A stretch of 60,045 nucleotides of DNA. Source: ANME-2 cluster archaeon (GTDB taxonomy: Archaea > Halobacteriota > Methanosarcinia > Methanosarcinales > Methanocomedenaceae). Shown here piece by piece: positions 36,215 to 44,961 of this stretch. The DNA lies in contig JAAXOC010000007.1 in assembly GCA_014237145.1 (NCBI GenBank), positions 1 to 60,045 on the forward strand, given 5' to 3'. Below the pieces are notes generated by a model. It worked only from the letters and a program-made list of their open reading frames with translations. It was not told where the DNA came from and did not search any database. Position numbers and translations under genes: made by a program. Positions within the stretch are counted from its first letter, which is position 1, and each line of letters opens with the position of its first letter.

Positions 36215-36425
36215 TTATTCCAGGGCTTCAATAGCCCTCCTGTATGCAAGGTCTGCTATCACGGGATCGGAGGCCAGTGGTTCGGCATAGATCAAGGTCA
36301 CGTCGTTGCCATCAACTTTAACGTTCCTCTTGCGTTCTTCCCGGCTTATACCCAGAATCTTGGGGATATCTTCAGTAGTATGTACACCGTGAGTCAGGAA
36401 TAAAGGTACGTGGAAAGGCTCAATA
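36215..36425 (-). pseudogene. cfbA: CfbA (sirohydrochlorin nickel/cobalt chelatase), C-terminal half
   Basis: The minus strand encodes about 70 residues to a stop, including VPLFLTHGVHTTEDIPKILG and AEPLASDPVIADLAYRRA. This is the C-terminal half of the small chelatase CfbA/CbiX-S with the second metal-binding His region. The first half is absent: upstream of 36425 the frame is AT-rich and no start is seen. Full CfbA is about 130 residues. CfbA puts nickel into sirohydrochlorin for coenzyme F430. Confidence 0.8.
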
Positions 36426-36683
36426 CATCGTGAACAATTTTATTTGTCATAAATTTCATCAATTAAATATGAATTAATTCTACTATTTTAGTTATTTGTA
36501 GTAATACCAGTTATGATTGATTTATCATAAAGTTATCAATAATAACGCAGTATTAGCAGATAATTAGATAGTAGTTGGCCTAATTGGATAGTTATTTTAT
36601 TTCAAATTACAAGTGAACTCACAAAGGCTTTACAGGATAATAACAACTTATAAAAAGTATAATTATATACTACATATTAGGTT
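36426..36683. promoter_or_regulatory. AT-rich promoter region of NAS copy 2
   Basis: Very AT-rich. A TATA-like TTATAAAAAGTATAAT lies at about 36649-36664, 20-35 bp before the GTG start at 36684, fitting a leaderless mRNA. No gene is seen. Confidence 0.5.
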
Positions 36684-37511
36684 GTGAGTAATATTACTGA
36701 ACAGTCAATAAAGATTATAATTGCAGAACTATTAAATATAAATTCAACTACAAAAGATCTTAAGGATCAAGATATCCTTCACAGTACTTCGAATCATCTT
36801 GGAACCTATTTTCACAGATTGGATTATCTGGCTGCAATGGATATTGATGATAAATTGGCAGAAGAAACAATCTGTAATCCTGAATATAATTCAGTACTTG
36901 AAGCTATTGTCAGGTTCAGGAATCTATATAGTTTGAGACTTGAAATTGAAAATGCAAAAGCCATACTGGCCAGTGAAGATCCATGGGAAGTTCTGAAGAA
37001 TTTTACTCATTTCCCCAATTATCTTCAACTCGCCCAGACCGAATATCATGGATCTGAACTTAAACCAGGCGATACTGTTATTTTTCTTGGGAGCGGACCG
37101 CTACCTTTAACACTTATAGCTCTTTGCCATTGGCATGGACTTAAAGGAATCGGGATTGAACGGGACCCTGATAGAGCAGAACTGTCAAGAAAGGTGCTGG
37201 AAAAACTTGGTCTTTCTGATCAGATTGAAATAATTAACGGTGATCAATTAACATTGCCTTTGAAAACCAGGTCCGAGCTAATCATGATAGCTGCTCAAGC
37301 TGAACCTAAAAAAGAGATATTTAATCATCTGGCAAAAGTGCTCCCTGTAGGGACCAAACTATCCTACCGCATCTATGAAAAAGGATTAAGAAGATTGTTA
37401 GATACATTTTCTGTTTTTGAATTACCGGAACAGTTTGAAGAATATCTTCGGGTCCGGCCTGAACCGCCTGTTAATAATACTGTTGTATTTGTAACAAAAA
37501 AGGTTTGTTAA
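36684..37511 (+). CDS. nicotianamine synthase-like protein, copy 2
   Basis: 275 aa from a GTG start at 36684. It has the same family features as copy 1 (VIFLGSGPLPLTLIALCHW; GIGIERDPDRAELSRK). Residues from GSGPLPLT to the end are almost the same in both proteins, with long runs of identical DNA, but N-terminal halves share only part of their residues. Copy 2 lacks the N-terminal extension of copy 1. Gene conversion of the 3' half is the simplest explanation. Confidence 0.82.
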   Translation: MSNITEQSIKIIIAELLNINSTTKDLKDQDILHSTSNHLGTYFHRLDYLAAMDIDDKLAEETICNPEYNSVLEAIVRFRNLYSLRLEIENAKAILASEDPWEVLKNFTHFPNYLQLAQTEYHGSELKPGDTVIFLGSGPLPLTLIALCHWHGLKGIGIERDPDRAELSRKVLEKLGLSDQIEIINGDQLTLPLKTRSELIMIAAQAEPKKEIFNHLAKVLPVGTKLSYRIYEKGLRRLLDTFSVFELPEQFEEYLRVRPEPPVNNTVVFVTKKVC

Positions 37512-37839
37512 TTTCCTATACATAAGAATACTTCATTTGTCATCTGTTAAGGAGTTTGACATAGTCGGCATGTATTATTTTCCAAAAGACCAATGATTTC
37601 AAACGATTCTCCAATTTAATTTAAATCGAACACGTATGACACGGATTTATCTATTATCCGTGCAATCCGTGTTCCATTACAATATTACTCTTAACCGATG
37701 ACACATGGAGAATACTTGTTCTGGATGAGTTCACTGGAAATCTTGAACCCAACGTGATAGATATGAAGAATGGGCACAGAGGCTACCTCACTGAAATAAA
37801 AGCTATTTTCCGGGGAATTCCTGAATTCACTAATGCTTA
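37512..37839. repeat. non-coding stretch with a dispersed repeat
   Basis: Contains an inverted repeat (37628-37675: AACACG...CCGTGTT) of the AATCCGTGTT family also seen near 21030-21090. An open stretch around 37700-37795 reads LDEFTGNLEPN...GHRGYLTEIKA, probably a decayed gene I cannot name. The 37815-37839 portion (GGAATTCCTGAATTCACTAA) is repeated at 40340, next to another PEBP copy. Confidence 0.5.
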
Positions 37840-38396
37840 TCAGCGCCCGTATTTCCCAATCATCTCTCCCTGTGTCAGGATGTGCCCTGACATGGCAGCC
37901 TCAAGCTGGGATTTGGTGGCGCCGCTCTTCAGGTCGAGTGTGATATCCAGGGCATATGCCTTGAAGAAATATTTGTGTGTCTTGCCAGGCGGCGTCCAGG
38001 GTCCGTCATAGCCGATCCTGCTAAAGTCGTTCTTGCCCTGCAGGCTGTCGTCGTCCAGGGTCTTTTTCTTGGGCACCGCACCGGGCAGTCCTGTGATGTT
38101 GGCAGGTATGTTGTAGATCACCCAGTGGGCCCAGGTTTTACCGGGTGCGTCGGGGTCGTCCACGACAACGGCGATGGAGTGCCTGCGGGGACGGTGTTCC
38201 AAGACAGGTCGGGTGATACATCATTCCCGTCACATGTGTATTCGGACGACAGCATACCCACGTTCTCAAATACGTCCGAAGAAATCGATATTGCATCCAT
38301 ATTTGTATCCTCCTCTATCAGGGTCTCTTCATCAGGCTCACTGGCAATACATCCTGAAATAAGTACCAATAGCACAAGAATCAAAAAGATCCGCAT
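37840..38396 (-). pseudogene. PEBP/YbhB-like lipoprotein, frameshifted copy 1
   Basis: The start at 38396 gives a lipoprotein signal (LILVLLVLISGC) and CDGNDVSPDLSWNTVPAGT, then the frame breaks at about 38180. Compared with the intact copy at 44962-45519, four bases are missing between the GCGATGGA and GTGCCTGCGG segments. After the break another frame continues with VVVDDPDAPGKTWAHWVIYNIP and ends MIGKYGR. Unless the sequence is in error, the gene is inactive. Confidence 0.85.
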
Positions 38397-38431
38397 GATG
38401 AAATCCTCCTTTACCAGAGTTTACTTTTCAA

Positions 38432-38515
38432 GTATTAATGCTTTTTTCCCCTCAACCGCTCAAACACGCCTTCCACCTGCGCAACCGCAGTCTCGATATC
38501 CCCCTCGGCATTCTA
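38432..38515 (-). pseudogene. purB 3'-end remnant, short
   Basis: About 80 bp beginning TCAAGTATTAATGC resemble 45552-45630, the end of the purB tail copy, with the same spacing to the PEBP gene. So a PEBP-purB junction was copied here too. Similarity ends about 38515. Confidence 0.65.
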
Positions 38516-38671
38516 TAAGTCGTACCCGCCAGAGCATGACAATAGATCAACCCTTACCGCCTTGATTAGCTTTTGCACTAAAAGGAAACCATTTCAATTC
38601 ATGTCCGGAAAAATAAAAAAAGCACTTAATCCAAAGAAAATCAGATAAACAATCGTATTCTATTAAATTAC

Positions 38672-38971
38672 ATGACATACGGTGTGGTTTCCTTGCGAAT
38701 TGCACCGGGCATGCTCAAAGAGATTAACAGACTGGCACACGAGGAGCATGTGAAATGCTCTACCTTTCTGCGTGAATTGCTGGACAAAGGTTTGAAAGAA
38801 ACAAAGATCGAACATGCGGCCGAACAGTACAAGCAAAGTAAAATCTCAATTGGTAGAATGGTTGAGATAACCCGCCTATCGCGGCATGAGCTTTTTAAAG
38901 AGTTGAAAGAACGCGGGATCAGCGTGCATTATTCAAAAAACAGACTGCTAAGAGAGATCAGTGATCTATGA
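38672..38971 (+). CDS. antitoxin, UPF0175/ribbon-helix-helix-like
   Basis: 99 aa. The N-terminus (VSLRIAPGMLKEINRLAHEEHVKCSTFLRELLDKGL) reads as a ribbon-helix-helix; the C-terminal half (YKQSKISIGRMVEITRLSRHELFKELKERGISVHY) is the UPF0175-type motif. It overlaps the PIN gene by 4 nt, as in antitoxin/toxin pairs. Confidence 0.78.
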   Translation: MTYGVVSLRIAPGMLKEINRLAHEEHVKCSTFLRELLDKGLKETKIEHAAEQYKQSKISIGRMVEITRLSRHELFKELKERGISVHYSKNRLLREISDL

Positions 38972-39153
38972 CAGTAGCTGACACCGGTATTCTGATCTGG
39001 CTTGCCCGGTACAATAAACTCAAGTTACTAAAAGACCTGTACGGAAAAATAGATATTTCAGCCAAAGTGTTCGAAGAAGCTGTAACGGCAGGAAAATTAA
39101 ATGGATACCCTGATGCAGAAATATTTTCTAAATGTATAAAATTATGCGCTTAA
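38968..39153 (+). pseudogene. truncated PIN-domain toxin
   Basis: Only 61 aa: MTVADTGILIWLARYNKL carries the first PIN Asp, and FEEAV a later Glu, but the remaining acidic residues and the last half of the domain are missing. A TAA ends it. Full PIN toxins of this type are about 130-170 aa (see 39401-39910). Its antitoxin upstream is intact, so it may be a solitary antitoxin. Confidence 0.65.
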
Positions 39154-39400
39154 AAGTTCGGGAACTTTAGCTTTATCAGACTCCGCCCACCAGTACCATC
39201 CACTGCCGGGTCCAGAACTCTCCCTATACTAATCCCACCGCTTCAGGCACCATAATATCACCGTTCCCGAGCACAAGCTTGATAACCACAAACCAGGGTG
39301 GGATGTGGGTATGGTCGGTGATTGCAGTGCCAGTGGGTGTAGATAGGTGCAACAAGTAGTATATTTAAATGTGGACTAAGCTAATGGTAAAAGCACAATA
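39154..39400. other. gap with an undetermined coding remnant
   Basis: On the minus strand 39220-39345 reads TPTGTAITDHTHIPPWFVVI then KLVLGNGDIMVPEAVGLV to a stop, an uninterrupted frame with coding flavour but no start and no recognised family. Followed by a second frame fragment. Right end (39345-39400) is the part duplicated at 34482. No complete gene. Confidence 0.4.
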
Positions 39401-39910
39401 TTACAGGTCATTACTGTTCAAAATGTAATCCGCATTTGAGATTATTACTTTATCTTTGTCTTCTATTTCATCAATCAATGCTTCCACTTCTTTGGATGTG
39501 AGGATGTCAGTTACTATCAAAGACTTAAGAAGCATGCTCAGATCAATGAATTTAATATCATAATGGTCACAAACTTTCTTGGCAGCCGTATCATTTGTAA
39601 CCAAAACGCTGTCCCGGTGTTTGCAAATGGATATGCATTCCAATTCACCAGGTCCCAACTTTCGCCGTTCATCACGCAGTTTTTCTAAAAAACCTAGTTC
39701 TTCTTGTCTAAGTAGTGTGACTTCGAATATCCGGGAGTCTGTTATATGATCAACGAACTCATATCCACAATCCTTTGCTTTGAAAAGTTCATTATTGACA
39801 GAGGTTGGAATTGAGAAGTCTGCACCAGGGAATAACTTTTCCAAAAGGTCAAGCCGTTTTATCTTGCCAAATGTGCTGAGAACATCAGTATCAAAGACTA
39901 ACGATGTCAT
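39401..39910 (-). CDS. PIN-domain protein (VapC-like toxin)
   Basis: 169 aa. LVFDTDVLSTFGKI has the first PIN Asp, KLGPGELECISICKHRDSVLVTNDTAAKKVC holds the later acidic residues. Probably an RNase. Its start overlaps the antitoxin gene by 4 nt. A copy of its 3' end is at 34482-34609. Confidence 0.82.
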   Translation of the reverse strand: MTSLVFDTDVLSTFGKIKRLDLLEKLFPGADFSIPTSVNNELFKAKDCGYEFVDHITDSRIFEVTLLRQEELGFLEKLRDERRKLGPGELECISICKHRDSVLVTNDTAAKKVCDHYDIKFIDLSMLLKSLIVTDILTSKEVEALIDEIEDKDKVIISNADYILNSNDL

Positions 39911-40242
39911 TTTCTCAACTTATTAATCAGTTCAACGCCTTCGTCAAGCTCTTTTTTACTTCTTGAACCCACCTCTCTGCGAATGCCCCTACTTACAAGA
40001 ATATCTTTAAATTCTATGGTTGATACACCTACCATTTCAGCAGCTTTACCCATGGATATTTCACCTTCTTTGTAAAGTTCTATCACTGCTGAGGTTTTCA
40101 GTTCAGGTCTGACATTTAGTAAAGTCCTGAATGCGTCTTTTATTGCTTCATTGAGATTTGCATAATGTCCATCCCTGACCAATGCCTTCATTTCCATTTC
40201 AATTGTTGCAGGCAATGCAATCATTTCTGGCATTTTTATCAC
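39907..40242 (-). CDS. antitoxin, UPF0175-like
   Basis: 111 aa. LYKEGEISMGKAAEMVGVSTIEFKDILVSRGI is the UPF0175 motif, a winged HTH-like stretch; the N-terminal part is charged. It overlaps its PIN partner by 4 nt. An internal ATG at residue 4 is an alternative start. Arranged tail-to-tail with the pair at 38672-39153. Confidence 0.8.
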   Translation of the reverse strand: MIKMPEMIALPATIEMEMKALVRDGHYANLNEAIKDAFRTLLNVRPELKTSAVIELYKEGEISMGKAAEMVGVSTIEFKDILVSRGIRREVGSRSKKELDEGVELINKLRK

Positions 40243-40365
40243 TGTTCCATATTTGGTTTTCTGTATTATATATCATTGCATGTATGGGTTTTAGCATTGT
40301 AATTACAATGCATGGGTGAAATAACAGTTCGTTTTACTGGGAATTCCTGAATTCACTAATGCTTA

Positions 40366-40907
40366 TCAGCGCCCGTATTTCCCTATCATCTCTCCCTGTG
40401 CCAGGATGTGCCCTGACATGGCAGCCTCGAGCTGGGATTTGGTAGCCCCGCTCTTTAAGCTGATGTAGTATCCAGGGCATATACCTTGAAGAAATACCTG
40501 TGTGCCTTGCCCGGTGGCGGGCAGGGTCCGTTATAGCCGATCCTGCCAAAGTCATTATTACCTTGCAGGCTGCCGTCGTCCAGGGTCTTGTTCTTAGGTA
40601 CCGCAGCGGGCAGTCCAGTGCTGTCGGGAGGTATGTTGTAGATCACCCAGTGGACCCAGGTTTTGCCGGGGGCGTCGGGGTCGTCCACTATCAGGGCGAT
40701 GGACTGTGTGCCTGCGGGTACGGCCTCCCATGTGAGTGCAGGGGAGCGGTCCTCCCCATCACAGGTGTATTCGACTGGCAGGCTGGTGTCGGCTTTAAAG
40801 GCATCTGAAGATATTGAGATTTGCTCCATTATGGTCTCCTCTTCTGTTTGGTTGGATATACATCCTGAAAATAATACCAGTAGAGCGATAATCAAGAAGA
40901 CCCTCAA
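40366..40907 (-). pseudogene. PEBP/YbhB-like lipoprotein, frameshifted copy 2
   Basis: Start at 40907: signal and lipobox LLVLFSGC, then CDGEDRSPALTWEAVPAGT and DDPDAPGKTWVHWVIYNIP. The frame is lost at about 40463, where one G is missing from the AAGCTGAGTGTAG segment of the intact gene; the last 30 residues continue in another frame to IGKYGR. The ORF still gives 150 aa, so partial function is possible. The break differs from that of copy 1, so the two decayed independently. Confidence 0.8.
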
Positions 40908-40959
40908 CAGACAACTCCTCCAAGTAAGTATTATGGGCTCCTTCTACCGGTTCTATACC

Positions 40960-41721
40960 TCATGCCACATATTCCATAAATCCTTTCGATGTGTACGAAA
41001 CAGGTTTCCCATCTATGCATCCATTGACATCATATGTGCCGGTCAGTTCCCATATTACCAGATATTTGTCAACTCCGACCTGTACTGGAATCGGTGTGAC
41101 ATCTTCGGTCATAAAGCGAATACTCATGCTGTTTTCACCATCATTGGCATTGAGGACCGTACACATTGGAAACGAATTGTTCCGGAGTTCAGGTATTTGA
41201 GGCAGTTTTGCTATTCTGGAGTGCTGGATCTGTATCCCCTTATCCTCAAATCTCGCAATTATCTTTTTATTCTTCCATATATTCAGGACAGCCCCCCTTG
41301 ATTTGGTATGCTCATTGTCGGTAACATTCCCAAAGCAAAATGCATATTTACCCACATCATTTCCATCCAAGTGGTTCTTGCTCTCGGTCGCCTGTCCCCA
41401 GTCCCATCCGATATCGTCCTGCCACAGCCAGTAACCCCAGTTGTGATCGTGGTAACCTTTTGTGTTTTTCAGTGTATATGTCTTTTCAAGTGCCGTTCCT
41501 TTCCTGGTGGTAAGTGTACCTGTTACTTTCATCATTGGTGACGCAACCAGCCAGTTGATCACCCTGTCCGGTCCATAGGGCGGTTCATAGGATGTATTAA
41601 AAAGCGGGGCTGGCTCAGTAAATGGTTTAAACATGGCATCGAAAACCGTCTGGCTATCAGCAGATTCGACATGTATACTAAACCGTATATGTTTTTTGTA
41701 ACTTTCTGCCACAGAGAACAC
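40960..41721 (-). pseudogene. lipocalin-like AttH/CrtC-family protein, N-terminally truncated
   Basis: 253 aa. GYHDHNWGYWLWQDDIGWDWGQ is the AttH/hydroxyneurosporene-synthase-like motif. The usual first domain strands are incomplete, and the first residues (MFSVAE) are encoded by a dispersed CTCTGTGGC-type repeat, so the true start has been lost or replaced. The remaining frame is intact for over 750 bp, so truncation is recent or the shortened protein is used. Confidence 0.55.
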
Positions 41722-41844
41722 CGAGATGCTTTTTTGCCCCTAAACTCCTCTCTCTGTGCCCTCTGTGCCCTCTGTGGCAGTCATACAAAGTTCCAAATTA
41801 TACTTGCGGAGAAGTATAAATTAAATATATCTAACTTTAATATT
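41722..41844. repeat. dispersed CACAGAG/CTCTGTG repeat
   Basis: CCACAGAG near 41706 and CTCTGTGCCCTCTGTGCCCTCTGTGG at 41752-41778 form an imperfect inverted repeat. Similar CGCAGAG/CTCTGCG sequence recurs at 44803-44864. Probably non-coding. A poly-AT promoter-like tail leads to the beta-helix gene end. Confidence 0.6.
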
Positions 41845-44148
41845 TTATGTTTCTAAAATATCATCAGATGTCACCATTATCCAGTATCCTTTACCAGGTT
41901 TAAAAATGGTCAAGTCGTTTCCAAAAGGCACAGATGGATCATACTTTTTCCACTGATCTGTAGTGTTGCTGGCATTATATGCCCAAACGATACTGTAATT
42001 GCCACTGATTGAAGATAGAGCCTCAACTACTGGCTGACTATCAAGAGAATTGTAGCCGATAAGGTTCCAGCTGATCTTTAAATCAATATCAGTTGACTCT
42101 GGTATAGTACCACTTATGGGCAATATGTCATCAGATGTCATCATTATCCAGTATCCTTTACCAGGTTCCATATTTATCAGGTCGTTTCCAAAGGGTACAC
42201 CCGGATCGTACTTCTTCCAGTGGTCAGAAGTGTCGCTTGCGTTATATTCCCAGATTATGCTGTAATTGCCATTGATTGGAGACAGCAATGAAGTTATTCT
42301 AGTGTCTTCTGGCATCAAGGGTAGAGAAATCAGGTTCCAGCCAGTGTATAGATTAAGAGTTGTACCTGATGCTGGTAGTGTTGTTGCTGTATAGTTTGCC
42401 ATTTCGTCATAGACGGTATTGCCTGCTGCATCACTTGCTGAGATATTCACAGTGTGGGTTCCGTTAATAGCTATTATAGTTCCCATCCATATGTCATCTC
42501 CATCATTGTCACTTAGAGGCAGATCGTCAGCTGTTACAGCTGTTACTTCGACATTATCCGTAGCATTTACGGTAACTAAAATATCATCACCGATATTCGG
42601 ATCAGTCGTATTCAGTATAACAGAATTGATCACTGGATATGTGATGTCAGGGTCAGGGTCAATTCCATTCCACGGTTCCATTAGTGGATATTGATCCTGG
42701 GCACCAGCTGTGCCGCTGATGTTATATGGTGTATCACCAATACCATCGTTGTCTACATCTTCTCCATTATAATCCTCCCAGTAATTACCGCCTGAAGGAT
42801 AACCATCATCCCATGAATTGGATTCACCATTATCATAAGCATTGTATTTATGATTATTTTTGAAATTGTTATGATAAATTAAGTTATTTAAAGAAGAATC
42901 AAGACGAATTCCATAACCATTTGTCGAAATATTGTTATTCACAAGTATTGATTTTTTAGCCCTGATTAGATAAATTCCATCATCAGCACTGTTTGTAACA
43001 CTATTATTTTCTATTGTCACCATACCACCTGTACCGGCTATCTTACAATAGATTCCATCGCTGGAAATGCCAACATTATTATCTATCTTGTTATTCTTTA
43101 AAGTGGCACTCTTTTCTTCAGCAAGACTGATTAAAACTCCAGAGCCAGTATTGTCAGTAATGATATTGTCTTCCACTACAGCATTACCAGTAGCGGCACC
43201 TCCACCATAGATAATCCCGCCGCCATTTCCATCTATTGTACTGTTTCGAATTGTGAAGGCTTTTCCAGATTTGAAGTAAATACCTGATCTGGTATTATCT
43301 GTGATTGTAACATTCTCAACATTCAAATCTGAAGAATCTGCATAAAGCCCATAGCTACCTGAACTCCCAACACTGGAATCAGCAACAATAGACTCTGTTC
43401 TTCCACCGCGCAGATAAATGCCATACCGCCCGCTGCTTGTGACAGGATTATTTTCTATTGTCATTAGTCCGCCTGAATGTGCTATATAAACAGAAATCCC
43501 GTCACTGTAGCTGCCAGCATTATTATTGATCTTGTTATTCGCTACAGTGGCACTTTTTCTTTCAGCAAGACTGATTGAAACTCCGGAGCCAATATTGTTA
43601 GTAATGATATTGTCTTCTACTACAGCATCACCAGTAGCACTTCCACCATAGATAATCCCGCCGCCGTTTCCATCTATTGTACTGTTTCGAATTGTGAAGG
43701 CTTTTCCGGAATAGAAGTAAATACCTGATTTGGTATTGTCTATGATTGTGACATTCCCAACATTCAAATCTGAATAAATTGCATAAAGTCCACTGCCACT
43801 GGCATTTGTGATTGTAAATCCATTAACAATCACATCCGATGAACTTAATTTAATACAATTACCGCTTCTGTTACCATCGATTATTACATTAGCTTCATCT
43901 TGTCCTAATAATGTTAAAGATTTGGAGATTATTATATTCTCATGGTATCTTCCATTGTACACATAAATAGTATCTCCCGAAGAAGCAGCATCTACAGCAG
44001 CCTGTATAGTATTATAATCTGCAGGACCGTCATCATCTACTGTTATTACAGCCTCGTTGACTGGAAATATTGTTGCACTCGCACTTCCCGCAAGTAAAAA
44101 AATGCAAATAAATGCAATTGATAGCAGTATTGTATTTCTTTTATTCAT
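41845..44148 (-). CDS. secreted right-handed beta-helix protein (NosD/CASH type) with repeated C-terminal modules
   Basis: 767 aa. A signal peptide (LLSIAFICIFLLAGSASA) precedes TVDDDGPADYNTIQAAVDAASSGD, the start of a parallel beta-helix with Asn-rich rungs at about residues 60-430. An Ig-like segment (TVNATDNVEVTAVTADD) follows, then two copies of a GWNLISLP...YNASDTSDHWKKYDPGVPFGND...GKGYW module. It is most likely exported and cell-surface located. Two internal blocks (DNA about 43100-43340 and 43540-43770) are nearly identical. No sortase or membrane anchor is obvious. Confidence 0.82.
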   Translation of the reverse strand: MNKRNTILLSIAFICIFLLAGSASATIFPVNEAVITVDDDGPADYNTIQAAVDAASSGDTIYVYNGRYHENIIISKSLTLLGQDEANVIIDGNRSGNCIKLSSSDVIVNGFTITNASGSGLYAIYSDLNVGNVTIIDNTKSGIYFYSGKAFTIRNSTIDGNGGGIIYGGSATGDAVVEDNIITNNIGSGVSISLAERKSATVANNKINNNAGSYSDGISVYIAHSGGLMTIENNPVTSSGRYGIYLRGGRTESIVADSSVGSSGSYGLYADSSDLNVENVTITDNTRSGIYFKSGKAFTIRNSTIDGNGGGIIYGGGAATGNAVVEDNIITDNTGSGVLISLAEEKSATLKNNKIDNNVGISSDGIYCKIAGTGGMVTIENNSVTNSADDGIYLIRAKKSILVNNNISTNGYGIRLDSSLNNLIYHNNFKNNHKYNAYDNGESNSWDDGYPSGGNYWEDYNGEDVDNDGIGDTPYNISGTAGAQDQYPLMEPWNGIDPDPDITYPVINSVILNTTDPNIGDDILVTVNATDNVEVTAVTADDLPLSDNDGDDIWMGTIIAINGTHTVNISASDAAGNTVYDEMANYTATTLPASGTTLNLYTGWNLISLPLMPEDTRITSLLSPINGNYSIIWEYNASDTSDHWKKYDPGVPFGNDLINMEPGKGYWIMMTSDDILPISGTIPESTDIDLKISWNLIGYNSLDSQPVVEALSSISGNYSIVWAYNASNTTDQWKKYDPSVPFGNDLTIFKPGKGYWIMVTSDDILET

Positions 44149-44175
44149 ATTTTAGTATCCTCCTTAATCTGTAAA

Positions 44176-44397
44176 TTAATCTATAAACTGTGGTTTTTCG
44201 AGTGGTATTGAAACAGGGTCAACAGATGTATTGTCAGTATCATTAGATCCTGTAAACTGGGCGGTATCGTTACTGCTTTTATTCACAAAGTTTTCATCAG
44301 TTTTTTCCTGAATGGGGGATTTCGTAATTCAAGCTGATGTGGCAAGCACAAGAATGGCTAATATAAGAAGGGCAAGCCCGATTCTCAAATATTTCAT
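44176..44397 (-). pseudogene. small lipoprotein-like ORF interrupted by TGA at the lipobox position
   Basis: Start 44397: MKYLRIGLALLILAILVLATSA, then TGA at 44329-44331 (codon 23), after which the frame continues for 50 codons (ITKSPIQEKTDENFVNKSS...). A hydrophobic signal followed by Ser-Ala and a stop exactly where a lipoprotein Cys (TGC/TGT) would be expected suggests a Cys-to-stop mutation, or sequencing error. The polar Asn/Ser/Thr-rich remainder suits an exported linker protein. Confidence 0.5.
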
Positions 44398-44961
44398 ATA
44401 TAACTCCAATCTCCCGATTTTTTCGCATCCACTTTATAGTCATTCACTCACAGCGCTGCCGCGCCAGTCGTTCCCGTACAAATACCAGTCAGCAGCGTCG
44501 ATATCCAGTTGTGAATTATGCTATTCCCGATACTTCTCACATTCTTTGCAAGAATATACTTTACACTACAACTCCTCTTTTTTTTCCATCTCACATCCCA
44601 CAATGGAATTCGAATTATGAAATTGCGTAAATCCTGTTCTGAATATTTGATAAATCATAAAAACTCAAGGCACATTAATCTTTTGATTTTACCATAATAT
44701 ATTTATAAAATTATATCAACAATTTTATATGAACATGGTAAAAGACCAACAATGCCCGAAGAACACAGAGACTTTTTATTACTTACTGGGACGATTCAGA
44801 AAACCGCAGAGAGCGCGGAGGCACGCAGAGAAAAATAACAACACTCTGCGTCCTCTGCGGTGTATCTTTTTTGCCGCGATTCATTTATCTAGAATAAATT
44901 AAAAGTCTCAGAACACAATCGTAAAAGAATGACCCCCGGTTCGCGGCAGCTACATACTCAA
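44398..44961. repeat. non-coding stretch with dispersed inverted repeat
   Basis: No gene seen. 44803-44864 carries CCGCAGAGAGCGCGGAGGCACGCAGAG and the complementary CTCTGCGTCCTCTGCGG, an inverted repeat about 60 bp across, related to the CACAGAG repeat at 41706-41780. Confidence 0.6.
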
